Source: Balamuthia mandrillaris (Eukaryota > Discosea > Longamoebia > Balamuthiidae). Taken from it: DNA of 44,774 nucleotides. Shown piece after piece: positions 17,646 through 29,779 of this stretch (its first letter is position 1; every line of letters begins with the position of its first letter). The notes beneath the pieces were generated by a model, which was given only the letters and a program-made list of their open reading frames with translations, had not been told where the DNA came from and did no database searches. The stretch covers positions 1 to 44,774 of the forward strand of contig JAVKOQ010000390.1 in the NCBI GenBank assembly GCA_031835245.1, read 5' to 3'. The translations under genes and the position numbers were made by a program.

Positions 17646-20600
17646 ATGAACGAAAGCAGAGCATTGGGTGGGTTGACAACAACCCTTTTGCTCCTCTGCT
17701 TCTTGGCTCTGCTGCCCGTATCTTTTGCCAAGGGCTTTGAGATACAAGTCAACATCGAGAAGACCCTCACGAAAGAAGGCTGCGACGCCGTTTCAGCCAC
17801 CTACTACATCTGCTACTCCACGTTCTTTGAGTTCTTCACCATCAACGACCAGCTCCCCAATGCCTATCACTTTTTGTTGAAACGCGGGGGAGACCTGGTG
17901 ATAGACGAGACGGTGGTACCGCCTGTTGCGTTTACAGGCAACAAGCTTTCCATTGGACTCACAACGGAACCTGTTAACCTTCGATGTGCTTACCAAGGTA
18001 TGCTTCTCTCTCTCTCTCTCTCTCTTGTTTTGGTTTTAAGACAGCAAACATGTCTTCTCCAGGGATGGACTTTCTCGAGTTGCTCCAACCAACGAACCTT
18101 CTTATCCAAGGCACCGAGCTTAACCGTCTCACCATTTCCAACTGTCGCTACGGCGTGTTCGTGCAAAACGACGCCGGTGACGCCAAGGTCACGCTTGAAA
18201 ACTTAGACATGACAGGTCACGAAGGGGCAGCTGTCTTCATCCAAGCGCCCGCTTCGCTCTCTATGTCCTCCGTGACGCTTCGGAACAACAGCCAGGCGAT
18301 GGTGTGGGAGCCACTTTCCCGGAGTCGACGATCCTCACCTTCAGAGAATGAAGAAGCAGCAGGAGCAGGAGCAATGGAGAGACAACAGGGACCCAGCATC
18401 GTACTGAACAGATGTATAGTTGAGGAAAACGAAGGATATCGTACACCAGGGTTAGTCCCCTTTTTGTTGTTCTTCTCCTTTTTCTCTTCCTTGTTCGTCT
18501 TGGTCTTCCTATCGTACTTTGTTTCATTTGAATAGTAACTGCAACACAACACACACAAAACAAAAACAACAGCATTACCATAAGGGCTTCGTCCTTACCC
18601 CTTGTGGTGAGCATCACCGACATCGTCTTGCGCAACAACAAACGGATCCGCAAGGATCCCAATGACAAGGAGTCCAATGGGGCCATCGCTCTTTTGGTGC
18701 AAGGCGCTGCCAACTTTGAGATGAGCCGCTCTGAGACTGAATGTCGCATCGAGAGCAACCACTGTGAGTGGAGGAAAGAGGAAGAGGACGAGGACGAAGA
18801 TGGATCATCAGTTGGGCCAGATGAGGATGAGGGGAACTCAGTGGATACATGTTTTACACGAACGATTGTCTTTGATGATACAACAAACGTGGAGATTCGG
18901 TCGTGCATTATTCAACGTATGTTGTTGCTTTTGTGCTCATCCCCGCGCCCTATCTCTCCCTCCCTTCTGTTCTTTGTCTTATTCCTCTCCGCTGAAGACA
19001 ATAAGGGAGGAGGCATTTCTGTTTCTGGGGCCGACAGTCTTTTCTTGAGAGATTGTGACTTCTTTGGAAATGAAGCTGCTTACCCTCAGGAAGGCGGTGC
19101 TCTACAATTTCACCGATGTGCGTCACCTTATCTCCTGTCCTTTAGCTGCATTGCTCTACTAATGTTGAACACTTTGTTATCCTTTGTGCAGCGGTGTTGG
19201 CAGATATCAAGGGGTGCAAATTCACCGACAATATCGCACCGTACAGAGGAGGCGGGCTGTCTCTTATTGGTGAGGAGAATGATGGCACAAGAAGAGCTAC
19301 CACTCCGCTGACTGCCACCATTGCTGAGACCACCATCTCTGGCAACAAAGTGAGATTCGAGTCCGCACGAGGCGCAGGGCTATTTGTCCGTGGCAACGTG
19401 GACAGCGAGTTGTATTTTGATAAGGTTACCATCCAGCATAATGGAGCCTTGGACGAGAACGCCTTGGTGTATGGTACCTGGCTTCAAAACACCACAAAAA
19501 ACAAAAGCAAAAAGCAAACGAACTAACAAAAAAAAACATCCACAACAAAAATAAGGTGGAGGTGCTTACATAGCAAGGGCTGCATATGTGGAATTCTTGC
19601 AAAGCCAGGTTAGAGAAAACGCCAAAGGAAACGTATTTCTTGGTGCAGGCATGTTTTTGGAAGATGTCGGGCACCTCATAGCGCCTGAGATTACACTCAA
19701 CGGCAACAACAAGGCTGAAACCCGAGGTTTTTATCTTTGCCTCTTTTATTTTTATCGTTGTAGGTCTTCTTAAACATTCCCTCCTTCTTTTTCTTCTTCT
19801 TTTTCTTTTTGTGTTGTTAAAAATAAGGTGGAGGAATATACCTGGGAGGAGGCGGGTCGACTCAAGCCTACAATTCATTCTTGATGGATTGCAATGACAC
19901 CACTTCTCTTCATTTGAATGAAGCGAACGATGGATCTGGTTTCTACGTGTATGCTTTGTTGGACGTGAAGATTGAGAAGTGCTCCTTCACAAAGAACATC
20001 GCCTCAGAAACAGGCGCGTTGACGTAAGCTTTTTTACTCTTGCTTTAACAAAACAAACAGATGAGTAAGCACTAGAGATAACTGAATGTTTTGTTTGACT
20101 CCTGTAGCGCAACGTCACGAGCTTTGACTATCCTGCATTGCAACTTTCTTCATAATACTGGTAAACATGGCAGCGGCTTGAATACAGGTATGCTGTTGTT
20201 CCATTTCTCTCCTTTCTCGTCCCTTTCGTCTTCAATCTTCTCAGCTTCTCTCCTTCTGCTCGGCTCTCAATTGATTATACCCGATATACAGACTCGCATC
20301 AAGTCACTATCAACAACTGCGACTTCAAATATAACCAAGGTAAAGTGGGAGCGCTCTTCATTCAGGAGCCATACACCAACGATAGGAACGACTCGTCCTC
20401 TTCTTCCTCCTCTTCTGACTTTTCCAGCACCCACAGCTCTGAGAGTGAGGATGGAGGAACTGTGAAACCACCCAAAGTACGTTCAACAAAGGAGGTGAGG
20501 GAGGAGGCGAATGAAGCTTTCGTCTTTAAAAGCCTAGATATCGTAAGAAGTCTCAACCTCTCCGAGCTTCTATTCATCGAAAACAAGGCCATGGTGGCAG

Positions 20601-23600
20601 CTGGCTTGTGGGTCCACTCTGGCCATGTAGACGTGGAATGGAGCGGCCTCACCTTCAAGAACAATGAAGCGGAGGTGGCGGCAGGAGGAGCTTGGTTGCA
20701 TTGGGAGTTTGGCACGGTGTGGTTGGATTCCGTGTCCTTTTTCAATAACCAAGCGAGACAAGGTGTTGCAGGTAAGAATATATGATAGTACTGTTTCTGC
20801 CTGCTCTGCTTGTGCTTCTTGTTCTTCCTTTTCTTCTTTTGTTTCTTCATTGTCTTTCCTTCCGCAAGACACCGACAAAACACACTAAACACATCACCAA
20901 AGGTGCATTGGCGTTTTCCAGTGACCACGCAAGGCTGAGACTCCTCGACTCGGAGTTTAAGGACAACCTGGCATCGGTGGGAGGGGCAATGGGCGTTTTT
21001 CCTGACCCAGAGGAGCTTCAGGACGTCTACCCAAGCTTCATTCAAGCAAGGTTCACCGAGTTTGCCCACGACCCCAACTTTGATGTTTTAGAGCCGTCGG
21101 AAGAGCCTGATATCATCATACTCAATACCCCTTTTACTGGTTTGTTTCGTATAAGCTCTCCTCGTGTTAGCACCCACCGTTCCGCAACAATCTCACTCAT
21201 AACAATCTCTAAACTACATATAGCCAACAGAGCGGACCGAGACAGCTGCTCCCAAGACGTGGCCTGCTTCCTCCCCATCACCATCCACCTCAACCCTCCA
21301 GACGGAGCCTCTCCTCTCACAAACAAGCACCAACGCTGCGACCGTGTGGAGAGCCTCTCGCCTCGCTGTAGGGTGGTCACTTTAAACTTGGAACTCGCAG
21401 CGGAGCAAAACATTTGCAGCAATGACTGTCGAGCTCAGTTGGGAGGAGACCCCACGCTGCCTCCTCTCTGTGCTGCCGTTCGTTGTCCCTCGGGCACTTG
21501 TGCCGATGCTCTGACACAATGCAGCGACCTTTCTGGCTGTGGCCCCCTCTCAGACTCGTGTAAGAAGGAAGGCAAGTGCTTCACCTGCACAGCAAAAAAA
21601 GCTGGTGAAAGGGAGCCGAATTGGAGGCCGATTTGAGGGCAGGAAGGGTCAAAAGAGGCTCAACCAAGCTATGGATGAAGCTAAGCGTAAGGAAAAACCA
21701 AAAAGCGCACAAAATGGGCTCCATTAACCAGGGGGTGAGGCGAGTGTGTGTGGCTTTTGAGACTAGATTCTCAAAAGGGGCTCATAGCGGGCTTTTGAAG
21801 ACAAAACAACAGGGTGGATGAAAGGGTTTTATTTACAGTGCAACCAAAGAGTCAGGAGAAGTTTTATTAAACAAAAAAAGGCAGGAGAATTCGAGCAAGC
21901 GCTGCAGGAGGAGGCAAAACACTCACCAAGCTGACTTTGCTTGCCTCATTCTTTCAGACCTGTGGATGGGAGCATCTGCCTTGGAAGGATCGGGTGTTCT
22001 GGCAGCTGTCGTGGCGGTGGCGGTGGTGGTGGTGGTGGTGGTTGTTGTTGTGGAGGTATCCGTTTGGGAAGCCACTTTTGACTGTTTGGTGGCAAGTTTG
22101 GTAGGTATCCCTCATAGCACCTGAAGCACCTGAAGCCACTTTTGGCCTGTTGGTGGTGGTGGTGGTGGAGGTTGTAGGTTTGGAATGGGACTGACTGGGT
22201 GATTTGGGTGGAGGAGAAGACGGGGAGGAAGGAGTGCTGGGATCCTCTTCCTCCTCCTCCTCCTCCTCCTCCCTCTGTTTCTTCATCATCAGCCATCCCT
22301 TCATCCTTTGATGGTTGAGGCACAGGGGGTGAAGGCGTGATAGGCTGGCAGTCGGTCCTTCGCGCGGTCTTTGTGGGGCGAAGAAGTACCCAATGTGAGA
22401 GGTGATGTAGTTTCTTCTTCATCTGACGGAGAAGGAGAAGGAAGAGGGGGAAGGTGTAAGAGAAGGAACGCTGGAACGCCTGTTCTTCGCTCTGGCTTTG
22501 GCTGTGGGGGCAAAGAAACAGAAGGGGCAGGATGTTTGTTCTTCTCTTTGGAAGAGGACCTTGACCCCGCTGTTGCTGACCCTTTGGATTGAACCTCATT
22601 TCCTCTGCTCTGTGGAACTTTGGTAAAGACAAAGTCAGAGATGCAAGAAAAGGAACCATCAACGCTCAACAGCCAGTTCTTTCTCTCTCTCTTTTTTTTG
22701 GCCTGTGATGTGGCAGAAGCAGATCTCTCATCTTCTCTCTTTCGTCCATCCATCCTCCTCATTGTCCTCCAGGCTTGTCTTCTTTGGCTTGTTGCTCCCA
22801 TTGGTGATCGCTGTATCAAACAGCTCTTGCCACCACAAAACGCACAAAAAAATATACTGTAGTTTCTTCACTACGTTTTGCGATGCGACATCCGCGTGCT
22901 GCTGCTCGGTTCGTACTCTTCGTTCTTTCCCTACTCAAAATTTTTCCAAGAAGAATTTCAAGTCAAAAGGTTCAAGGAAAAATTTACTGAGGGGCAACTG
23001 ATAATTTAAATTATTTTGCAGAGGAGTGCCACAGGAGGAGCGTACGGATGTGCGGAGCGTTTGATTAACTCTTGTGTGAGTGTGATGCTTGATCAAAGAA
23101 AAGTGGTGCAGTCCTTGAGTGAAAGTGGCTGAATTTTTGCAGGATGGAGGTATAAAATCTTTTTTAAAAAAAACTGTCCCTGCACTTGCTCTTTGCTAAT
23201 CGTGGACCTTGATCTCGATTTTTTTTTTTTTGTTGCTGCAGCATGACGCTAATCTTTGGCCAGTGTACTCCTTGTGATTGTTTTGTCCGTCACCGCTATT
23301 GGGATAAGCACTGTAAAAACAACGAAGCATCGAACAAACGTAAGGAAATCCATATGCGCGAAGAAAACACGTGTGGTGAGTTCCCTCTTTAAATTCTTTT
23401 TTTTGGGACTCGTCTGTTTCGCGCCTTTCTTTGTTTGCTTTTTTACTTAGCGTGCTACATAGGGTCTCGCGAGCACATGGGCCAGGTAACACTGAGGGGC
23501 GTTGTTGGCCCGAACGGTTTGTTTCCCTTTTACCCGCGACATTTTTTTGTGCCCTGGACTGGAGCACACGGCTGTAGGACACGTGATCTCCTCAAACTAC

Positions 23601-25418
23601 CATCAGCACTTGTCCAGAGGATCGAGAGGTATGGCTTTTCTTGTTTGCTTCTTCGTGCTTTGTACGTATGCACGCTGAAATAACATAATATCTACATTTG
23701 TACTTGCGGTCACTTTGCAGGGACCAATCTGAGCGTCTCCAAGCGTCCTTATTTCTTTTTTCGGGGCCTTGCAACTGGCTCGCGATCACTCACACGCTTC
23801 CCTTGTCCAACGGTATTACGAGGTATTCGCCCCTCCCTCATGTTCAAACTCTCTTTCTCTTTCTCTTTCTCTTTCTCTTTCTCTTTCTCTTTCTCTTTCT
23901 CTTTCTCTTTCTCTTTCTCTTTCTCTTTCTTTTTCTCTTTCTCTCATCTATTTCTCTCATCTATTTCTCCCTTTTCTCTCTCGTTCTCTCATACATGCAC
24001 GAGTGCAGTAAGGTGTTCGTTCAACTTCTGGAGTAAAACACCCTCCATACCAAGGATCAAGAAGACTTTTCCATGGTGTATGTTTTCGCACATTTTCTCA
24101 AGCTTCCAAAGACCCAACAAGTCAGCTTGACATCTACACGGAAGGTTCTCTCCTTTTTTTAAAAACTTTTTTGAAGTTTATTTTTATTTTTATATTTATT
24201 CGTTCATCTTCTAATTCCGGCTTCACTTTTGTTTGTTTTGCTAAGCAACACCTTTGCTTTTACAATGCTGATCCCTTTTTTTTTTCATTCTATTTTTTTC
24301 TTTTCCACAGATGCTTTGCTGGACTTGCCAGTTGAGCATCCAGATATCTCTTTTGTTGCACGGGTCAGTTGCCTGCCACCGGGAGGCAAGCTCATCCACA
24401 ATCACTATGCTCGGCACTCGGTTGATTTGGGTGCGGGCGAGGAGACAGCCAATGATGAAAAGCCCGACATATCTCCAGAGGATGATAGGGTTAGAGACGT
24501 ATGTCCAGCTGATGGCAACGATGATAGAGAAGAAGAGGAAGAGGACGACATCATCGAAGCTTTTGAACAACAGGAGGACGACGAAGATGACGAACACAGA
24601 CCACCACTTGATGAATATGACAATGACAACGATGACGATGAAGAGGAGGAAGACGAAGAGGAAGAGGGCAATGACCAAGACGAAAAAGAGGAAAAGGAAG
24701 ATAGCACCGGCTAGGTGACTTAGTGGTGGGTGCCCTGCTTTGGGCAACCAAGTGGCACCGAGACCAGCAGCTGCTCAAAACGCTCTCGTTTCTTGCTTGT
24801 TTATTCTCATTATGGTCTCAATACACTCTCATTTGCTCCTCACATCACTCTCATTTCAGCCTCTTTTTGGCTCGAAACACGCACATCCCGGTCTCTTTGT
24901 TGTCTCAAAACCCGCTCGCCGCTGCCCACTTGTGACCGAAACGAGCCCTCCAACTCATTGGCAATGTGGAGCCCGTTTTGTGCCCGTTTTGAACCCGCTG
25001 GTATTTTTTGCAGTGTGCAAGAGTGGGGCGTGTGTCAGGTTTGGTTACGAGTGCGGCGCAGACAGTGGATGCACCGTTTTACCTGAGACACCTGTGACGT
25101 GTCCCGATGGGGCATGTGCATCGCATATCAGACTTTGTAAACCTGTTCCACCATGTCCTATTAGCAAGCCGAAAAGGTTTTCCCCCTCTCTCTCTCTCTC
25201 TATCTTTGAGAGCCCTCTTTGTTCTTGCTCGTCTTTTCTCATCTTCTTCGTGTAAACTATCAGATGCTTTGGCAGATGCATACTTCCGGCAGAGAATTGT
25301 ACACTCTCTGACATAGAATGCCCCCCTAACCAAAAGCCGTGTAACATAGATGGCATGTGTCGCACCGCTCTGGAATGTGGTGCTGTACCTTTTCAAGGAT
25401 GTTCTCGCTTCCAGGTGC

Positions 25419-25454
<36 letters not shown>

Positions 25455-26796
25455 AGCGGGCATCAGCCACTATAATTCTTTAACAATCCCACAACATACA
25501 CAAAGTGCCCAACGGGGAAGTGTACCGATTCAGCAGTGCAATGCAATGAAGGCTCCACCTGTCCTTCCGGACAACTTCCTTGCCCTGGCAGCGATGTTTG
25601 TGTCCCTTTGGACCAGGTGGCTTCTTGTTCCAGGGTTCGTATTAATTTTCTCTTTTTTTATCTATCTATTCATAAACGTAACTCCTCCCGCATTACTTCA
25701 ATAAAATAACATAACAGCCAGCAGCACTGAGGATTCCTGAATCCTTCTCGTTGACCGTGAGAGGAGGCGAGCAGCCAACCACAAAGTTCGTTATCACGGT
25801 GCCCGAGAGCGGAGCCACCGATGCTGGAGACTCTGCTTTCGATGCTTTGCTCTCCATTGAGATTCCACCGGAGGTCTTGGCCAGCTTAAATGAGGATGAA
25901 GAGTTCAGCATTAACGCCAAAAGCTTTGATGACGTTCTTCAATATTTGTTCCCTGGTGAGAAGGAAGATGATTTCATTGGCAGCAACAGTGACTTTGGTG
26001 GTATGTTCTTCATTCCTCCTTCTGCTCTCGCTTTGTTGTTCTATTGTTTTAGTTCTTTCTTAGCTCTTCCTTATTCAGTTGTTGATATGACCTTCTCCTC
26101 TTTCTTTCAGCATCGGATGAGGGCGTGGATCAAGAGGACATCAACGCGCGTCTCTCCAAGGTCTTTTCTTCTCTGGTGGAACTGTCCTTCCGCAAGGTGA
26201 CCCAGTTCAACGACGACATTCTGCTCATCTTCACCGTTCGCCTGCCAAAAGAAGTCTCGCTGGCCGATATCTGCTTGGCGTTCATCAATGAGGAGGCTGG
26301 ACGTTGGGAATGCAACCCTGATCCCATCGAGCTCTACGCTTCAGGAGAAGAAGATTCAGAGCTCGGCGAAGAGGACTCATCGGAAGAGGCGGAAGATGGG
26401 TTCAAGGAGATAATGGTGGTGGGAAAGACGCGACATTTTTCTGACTTTGCCGTTTTGTTGAACGAAGGGGACAACGACGGGGGCGAGGACGGTTCAGGAG
26501 GAGGAAGCGACGACCTGATCGTCATTCTGGCGGCCACTTTGGTGCCGGCTGCCATTGTAATCATTTGTGTGGTGGTTTTAGTGGGCTACATCCGAATTCA
26601 CAAGCGAAACAAAGGTAATGTTACGTGTTGCTTTCTGTTTGTGTATGTGTTGTTGTTTGCTAACACTCCTTTGTTTGGTCTTGTTCTTCTCTTCAAAGCC
26701 TACAAAAAGCAAGTCAAAAAGAGGTTGAGCACAAAGGTAAACTTTGGCAACGACCGGGACGGAATAGAAATGTCTTCTCGCTCTTCTAGCGAGTAA
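17646..26796 (+). CDS. Large secreted/type I membrane beta-helix protein, paralogue 1 (transposon within)
   Basis: Exons: 17646-17997, 18063-18450, 18573-18916, 18998-19117, 19192-19473, 19556-19726, 19828-20023, 20108-20187, 20292-20771, 20903-21139, 21224-21604, 25014-25176, 25264-25414, 25506-25634, 25718-26000, 26111-26614, 26699-26796 (4359 nt, 1452 aa). Signal peptide at about 1-29 (TTTLLLLCFLALLPVSFA). Residues about 120-880 are right-handed beta-helix coils with FxxN and GGA/GGG turns (FTDN, NKGGG, EGGAL), resembling polymorphic outer-membrane-protein repeats. Then comes a Cys-rich region (about 885-1158; CPDGACASH, CPTGKC), a beta-sandwich domain ending HFSDFAVLL, a membrane helix (about 1388-1413, LAATLVPAAIVIICVVVLVG) and a basic cytoplasmic tail. 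Probable cell-surface adhesin or receptor; ligand unknown. The 3.4-kb gap between exons 11 and 12 is a transposon. The frame survives only if it is spliced as modelled. Confidence 0.88.
22301..22819 (-). CDS. Possible basic, Ser/Pro-rich protein inside the transposon
   Basis: A single open frame of 172 codons begins MIQRSPMGATSQRRQ and has a strongly basic stretch (SQAKKKRERK), which could be a nuclear signal, followed by a short ordered-looking segment (DGSFSCISDFVFTKVP). The rest is Pro/Ser/Glu-rich. Overlapping frames to the left (21946-22662 and 21954-22304) are equally open, rich in His, Gly, Glu and Pro, and I cannot tell which, if any, is translated. It could be the DNA-binding (TnpA-like) product of the element, or chance. 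Confidence 0.25.
   Translation of the reverse strand: MIQRSPMGATSQRRQAWRTMRRMDGRKREDERSASATSQAKKKRERKNWLLSVDGSFSCISDFVFTKVPQSRGNEVQSKGSATAGSRSSSKEKNKHPAPSVSLPPQPKPERRTGVPAFLLLHLPPLPSPSPSDEEETTSPLTLGTSSPHKDRAKDRLPAYHAFTPCASTIKG
23243..24714 (+). CDS. Putative transposon-borne protein: Cys/His N-terminus, acidic C-terminus
   Basis: Five GT..AG exons join in phase: 23243-23375, 23451-23628, 23721-23822, 24065-24144, 24311-24714 (897 nt, 298 aa). The N-terminus has a compact Cys/His array (CTPCDCFVRHRYWDKHC), possibly a small zinc finger, followed by more Cys and aromatic residues (NTCACYIGS, FYPRHFFVPWTG). Exon 5 starts with ordered sequence (ALLDLPVEHPDISFVARVSC) and ends in about 80 mostly Asp/Glu residues. 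It lies fully inside the element, in the same direction as the host gene and inside that gene's predicted intron. No DDE/RNase H motif is seen. The acceptor of exon 4 is the least certain, and an upstream exon is possible since an acceptor AG directly precedes the ATG. It could be an accessory protein or captured cargo. Confidence 0.45.
23851..23945 (+). repeat. (CTCTTT)n hexamer repeat inside the transposon
   Basis: About 16 copies of CTCTTT lie in the intron between the third and fourth exons of the transposon-borne gene. This is the same pyrimidine-rich class of repeat as in host introns. Confidence 0.9.
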
Positions 26797-27068
26797 TGAA
26801 TATGGTTTTATTTTCTTGCTTCTGTTCCACAGTACATATTTTATGAGCCTTCTGAACTGTTCTGAAGAAAAGGAGGAATAATTACAACGTTCTGCCGGTG
26901 AATGCCTCCGCTGAGTTTCCTGTGCACTTGATAGGTTATTGTACTTGGTATTATTCTTTTTGCAATGTTCATCGTTGCATTATCTCGTTCTTCTTACTTT
27001 ATTGTTCTTCTTCTTCTTGTTCTGCTTCTTGTTCTTCTTGTTCTTCTTCTTCTTCCTCTTCCTCTTGT

Positions 27069-27127
<59 letters not shown>

Positions 27128-27352
27128 CTCTTGTTCTCTCCACCAGGTCGACCTGATTGCGTCTCTTCATCTAAAAATCCTTAAAAGGCAACACGTCGTC
27201 GACTGAAAGACAAAACAGAACTCAAACTATCTTTCTTGTTGTCTTCTGATTGAAAAGATTTGGAAACGAAAGACCGGGTCAGCAGTGCACCTCCACGACG
27301 TTGATTTCTTGTTGCACAAGGAAGAAGGACGAAAGATCTTCTGCATCAAGGA
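26797..27352 (+). promoter_or_regulatory. Spacer between the tandem beta-helix genes
   Basis: Contains the 3' end of paralogue 1, a TTC-rich tract at 27003-27135, and the promoter of paralogue 2. No TATA box like that of paralogue 1 is seen and no gene is found. Confidence 0.45.
27003..27135 (+). repeat. (TTC)n/(TTG TTC) microsatellite
   Basis: About 130 bp of TTC repeat with CTC and TTG variants in the intergenic spacer. It gives false Ser-, Phe- and Leu-rich frames. Confidence 0.85.
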
Positions 27353-27716
27353 ATGAAGGGACCAACCATAGTCATATTTGTTCCGTGGAGCTTCGCTTTG
27401 GTGTTGTTCCTCTGTACTCCTTGCGCTGAGGGCTTCCTTCACGTAGAAGTGTACGTCAACCAATGGTTTTCCTCTGCTTGTGAGGTCGTCGAACCGCAAG
27501 TTCGCTACAACTGCACCTCTGACCACATCCAATTCCTGCTCCCCTTTGGCTTGATACCCGACGCTTACGAGTTCAACCTGAGCGATGACGATATGGTGTT
27601 TGACTATACCGTAGCTCCGCCCGTTGAGTTTCTTGGGGACATAACCCTGCGAGCTGACGGCAAGACAGTGAGCATTCGTTGCGCTTCCAAAGGTACTGAT
27701 TCTCTCTTTTCGTTGG

Positions 27717-27761
<45 letters not shown>

Positions 27762-29736
27762 ATTCACTCTCTCGCTGGATCTTTATCCCAGCTATGCTAT
27801 TTGTGTTCTATTCTCTACTTCTCGCTCTCGCTCTCCCTTTCTAGGAAAGTTGTAGTTGTTAAACAAAACATTACAACAACACAGACAGTGACTTTATTTC
27901 CATACCCAAACGGCATGGGCTCGTGATCAAGGGTGAAGGAAATGGCTCCATCAACATCAGCAACTGCCGCACCGCCATCTCCGTGCAGGCTGGTGCCGGC
28001 CCCTCCCAGATCACCCTTGAGAACGTGGCACTACACGAGCACAGCTCAAAGGCAATCTATGTTCAGTCGCCCGCTTCTGTAACGCTGAGGGGGGTGACTT
28101 TTCAGAACAATTTTCAAGCTTTCGCTTGGGAACCGCTGGAGCCACCACTGAAAGAGACGAGACAGCCGCCAGTTGGAGCCAGCGTTCAGATGGAGGAATG
28201 TCTAGTTGTAGGCAATGAAGGTTCAACCACGCCTGGGTTCGTTCTTTCTTACATTCTGTTTCCGTTCCTGTTCCCTATTCACCCTTATAACTCCAAATTA
28301 ACACCAAAAAGTGTCACTATAAGAGCAAGTCCTCCCTTCTCATCCACTGTTTCAAGCCTCGCTGGCGTTGCCTTCCGAAACAACAAGCGGATCAGCTACA
28401 GCCCAGAAGAAAAAGAGAAGGAAGGAGCTGTCGCTCTTCACGTGGAAGGTCTTGCAAACTTCGAGATGAGCGATTCTTCCATTGAGCTCAACGAATGTGG
28501 TTACGAGAGCGAGAGCGCAGAGAGTTCCGAAGAGTCTTTGTCTGGAGGAAGCGGGCTGGAGGAGAACAAATGCCACGTGCCTACTGTTGTTTTTGAGAAA
28601 ATCGGCAATGTGGAGTTGCAGTCTTGCAACATTACAGGTTGGTCTTTGTTTCTTTTTTTCTCTCCATCGGGTGGTTTAACATATTTGTGTTGCACTCATG
28701 AAGGTAACAAGGGAGGAGGCCTGTCAGTGGTCAGAACTGGGAGTGTTTATCTACGGTGGTGCACGTTTGCGCAGAATGTGGCTGCTGATAATGCTGATGG
28801 TGGAGCTCTTGAAGTTCGCAATTGTATAGTTTCCTTAGAACTCTCTCTCTATCACGCTATCTCCTTTGATATCCTCTTTTCTTATTCTCTCATGGTTATT
28901 GTTCTTTCCATCAAAGTATTGCAGTTGGACATCAACGACAGCACATTCGAACAGAACGTCGCCACGTCCAGAGGAGGTGCCATGTATCTCTCTGCCGTTC
29001 CTCCTCCACTCAACAATGAGCGAAGAAACGATGAAGCAAAAAGGACAAACGAAATAGAACTTCCACCGCCAACCGTACACCTTCGCAGGACCACCATATC
29101 GGAAAACAACTTAGTGGGATTCCGCTCGTTGCATGGTGGAGGCCTTTTCTTTGAAGGCACCATAGGCACTCAACTTATCTTTGAGAACGTTACCATTGAA
29201 CGCAACGGAGCTGTGAATCCTGGAACCAGAATAAGTGGTAAGATGCTTCTGTTTTGAACTTCTATATCTTTTAACCAGCGTTTAAACTTTAATAATAACA
29301 GGAGGTGGCGTTGCAGTTCGTAGAGCAGCAACAGTGGTATTCCTTGGGAACAGCGAAGTTAAGGACAATGCCAGAGAAAACGTGTTCGATGGAGCGGGAA
29401 TTCATATGGAAGACGTACAATACTTTGAGCCGCCCACTATCCGCTTCAACGGCAACAACAAGCATGGCGGGCGAGGTATGGTTTTTGAGTTTTTGTTGTT
29501 AGTCTTTTGGTTGTTCTCTATGAACTTATTTTTTCTCCTTTTCTTCATGTAACTTGTATCTCTCCTGTATACTTCATCTTGCACAGGAGGAGGGGTATGT
29601 TTGCTTGGCTCGCCGAACCCAGCGTATACTACTTTCGAGATGACATGTGGAAACAGCACCATTCTCTCTTTCAACGAGGCTGAAAGCGGATCTGGTTTGT
29701 ACCCTCTGATTGTTTTTGCATTCCGTCTTTGCTTTG

Positions 29737-29779
<43 letters not shown>

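Larger units (their letters stand above)
21588..25015. mobile_element. CACTA-like DNA transposon inserted in a beta-helix gene exon
   Basis: Comparison with the tandem paralogue, where the matching exon (30988-31513) is unbroken, shows a 3428-bp insertion. The left end is CACAGCAAAAAAA. The right end, reverse-complemented, is CACTGCAAAAAAT. The flanking dinucleotide TG is duplicated (21586-21587, 25016-25017), and removing the insert restores the codons for FTCKSGACVR. Subterminal inverted repeats: 21701-21724 matches the complement of 24990-24964 almost fully, and TTTTGAGAC at 21755-21763 recurs inverted at 24910-24902. CACTG-type ends, a short target duplication and subterminal repeats fit the CACTA/CMC superfamily. 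No DDE transposase was recognised, so it is probably non-autonomous. It carries one plausible multi-exon gene and low-complexity open frames. Confidence 0.78.

Noticed and set aside
21946-22662. Pro/Gly/His-rich minus-strand frames in the transposon as a transposase
   Set aside because: No catalytic motif or ordered domain. Overlapping frames are equally open, so the openness reflects GGT/GGA repeats.
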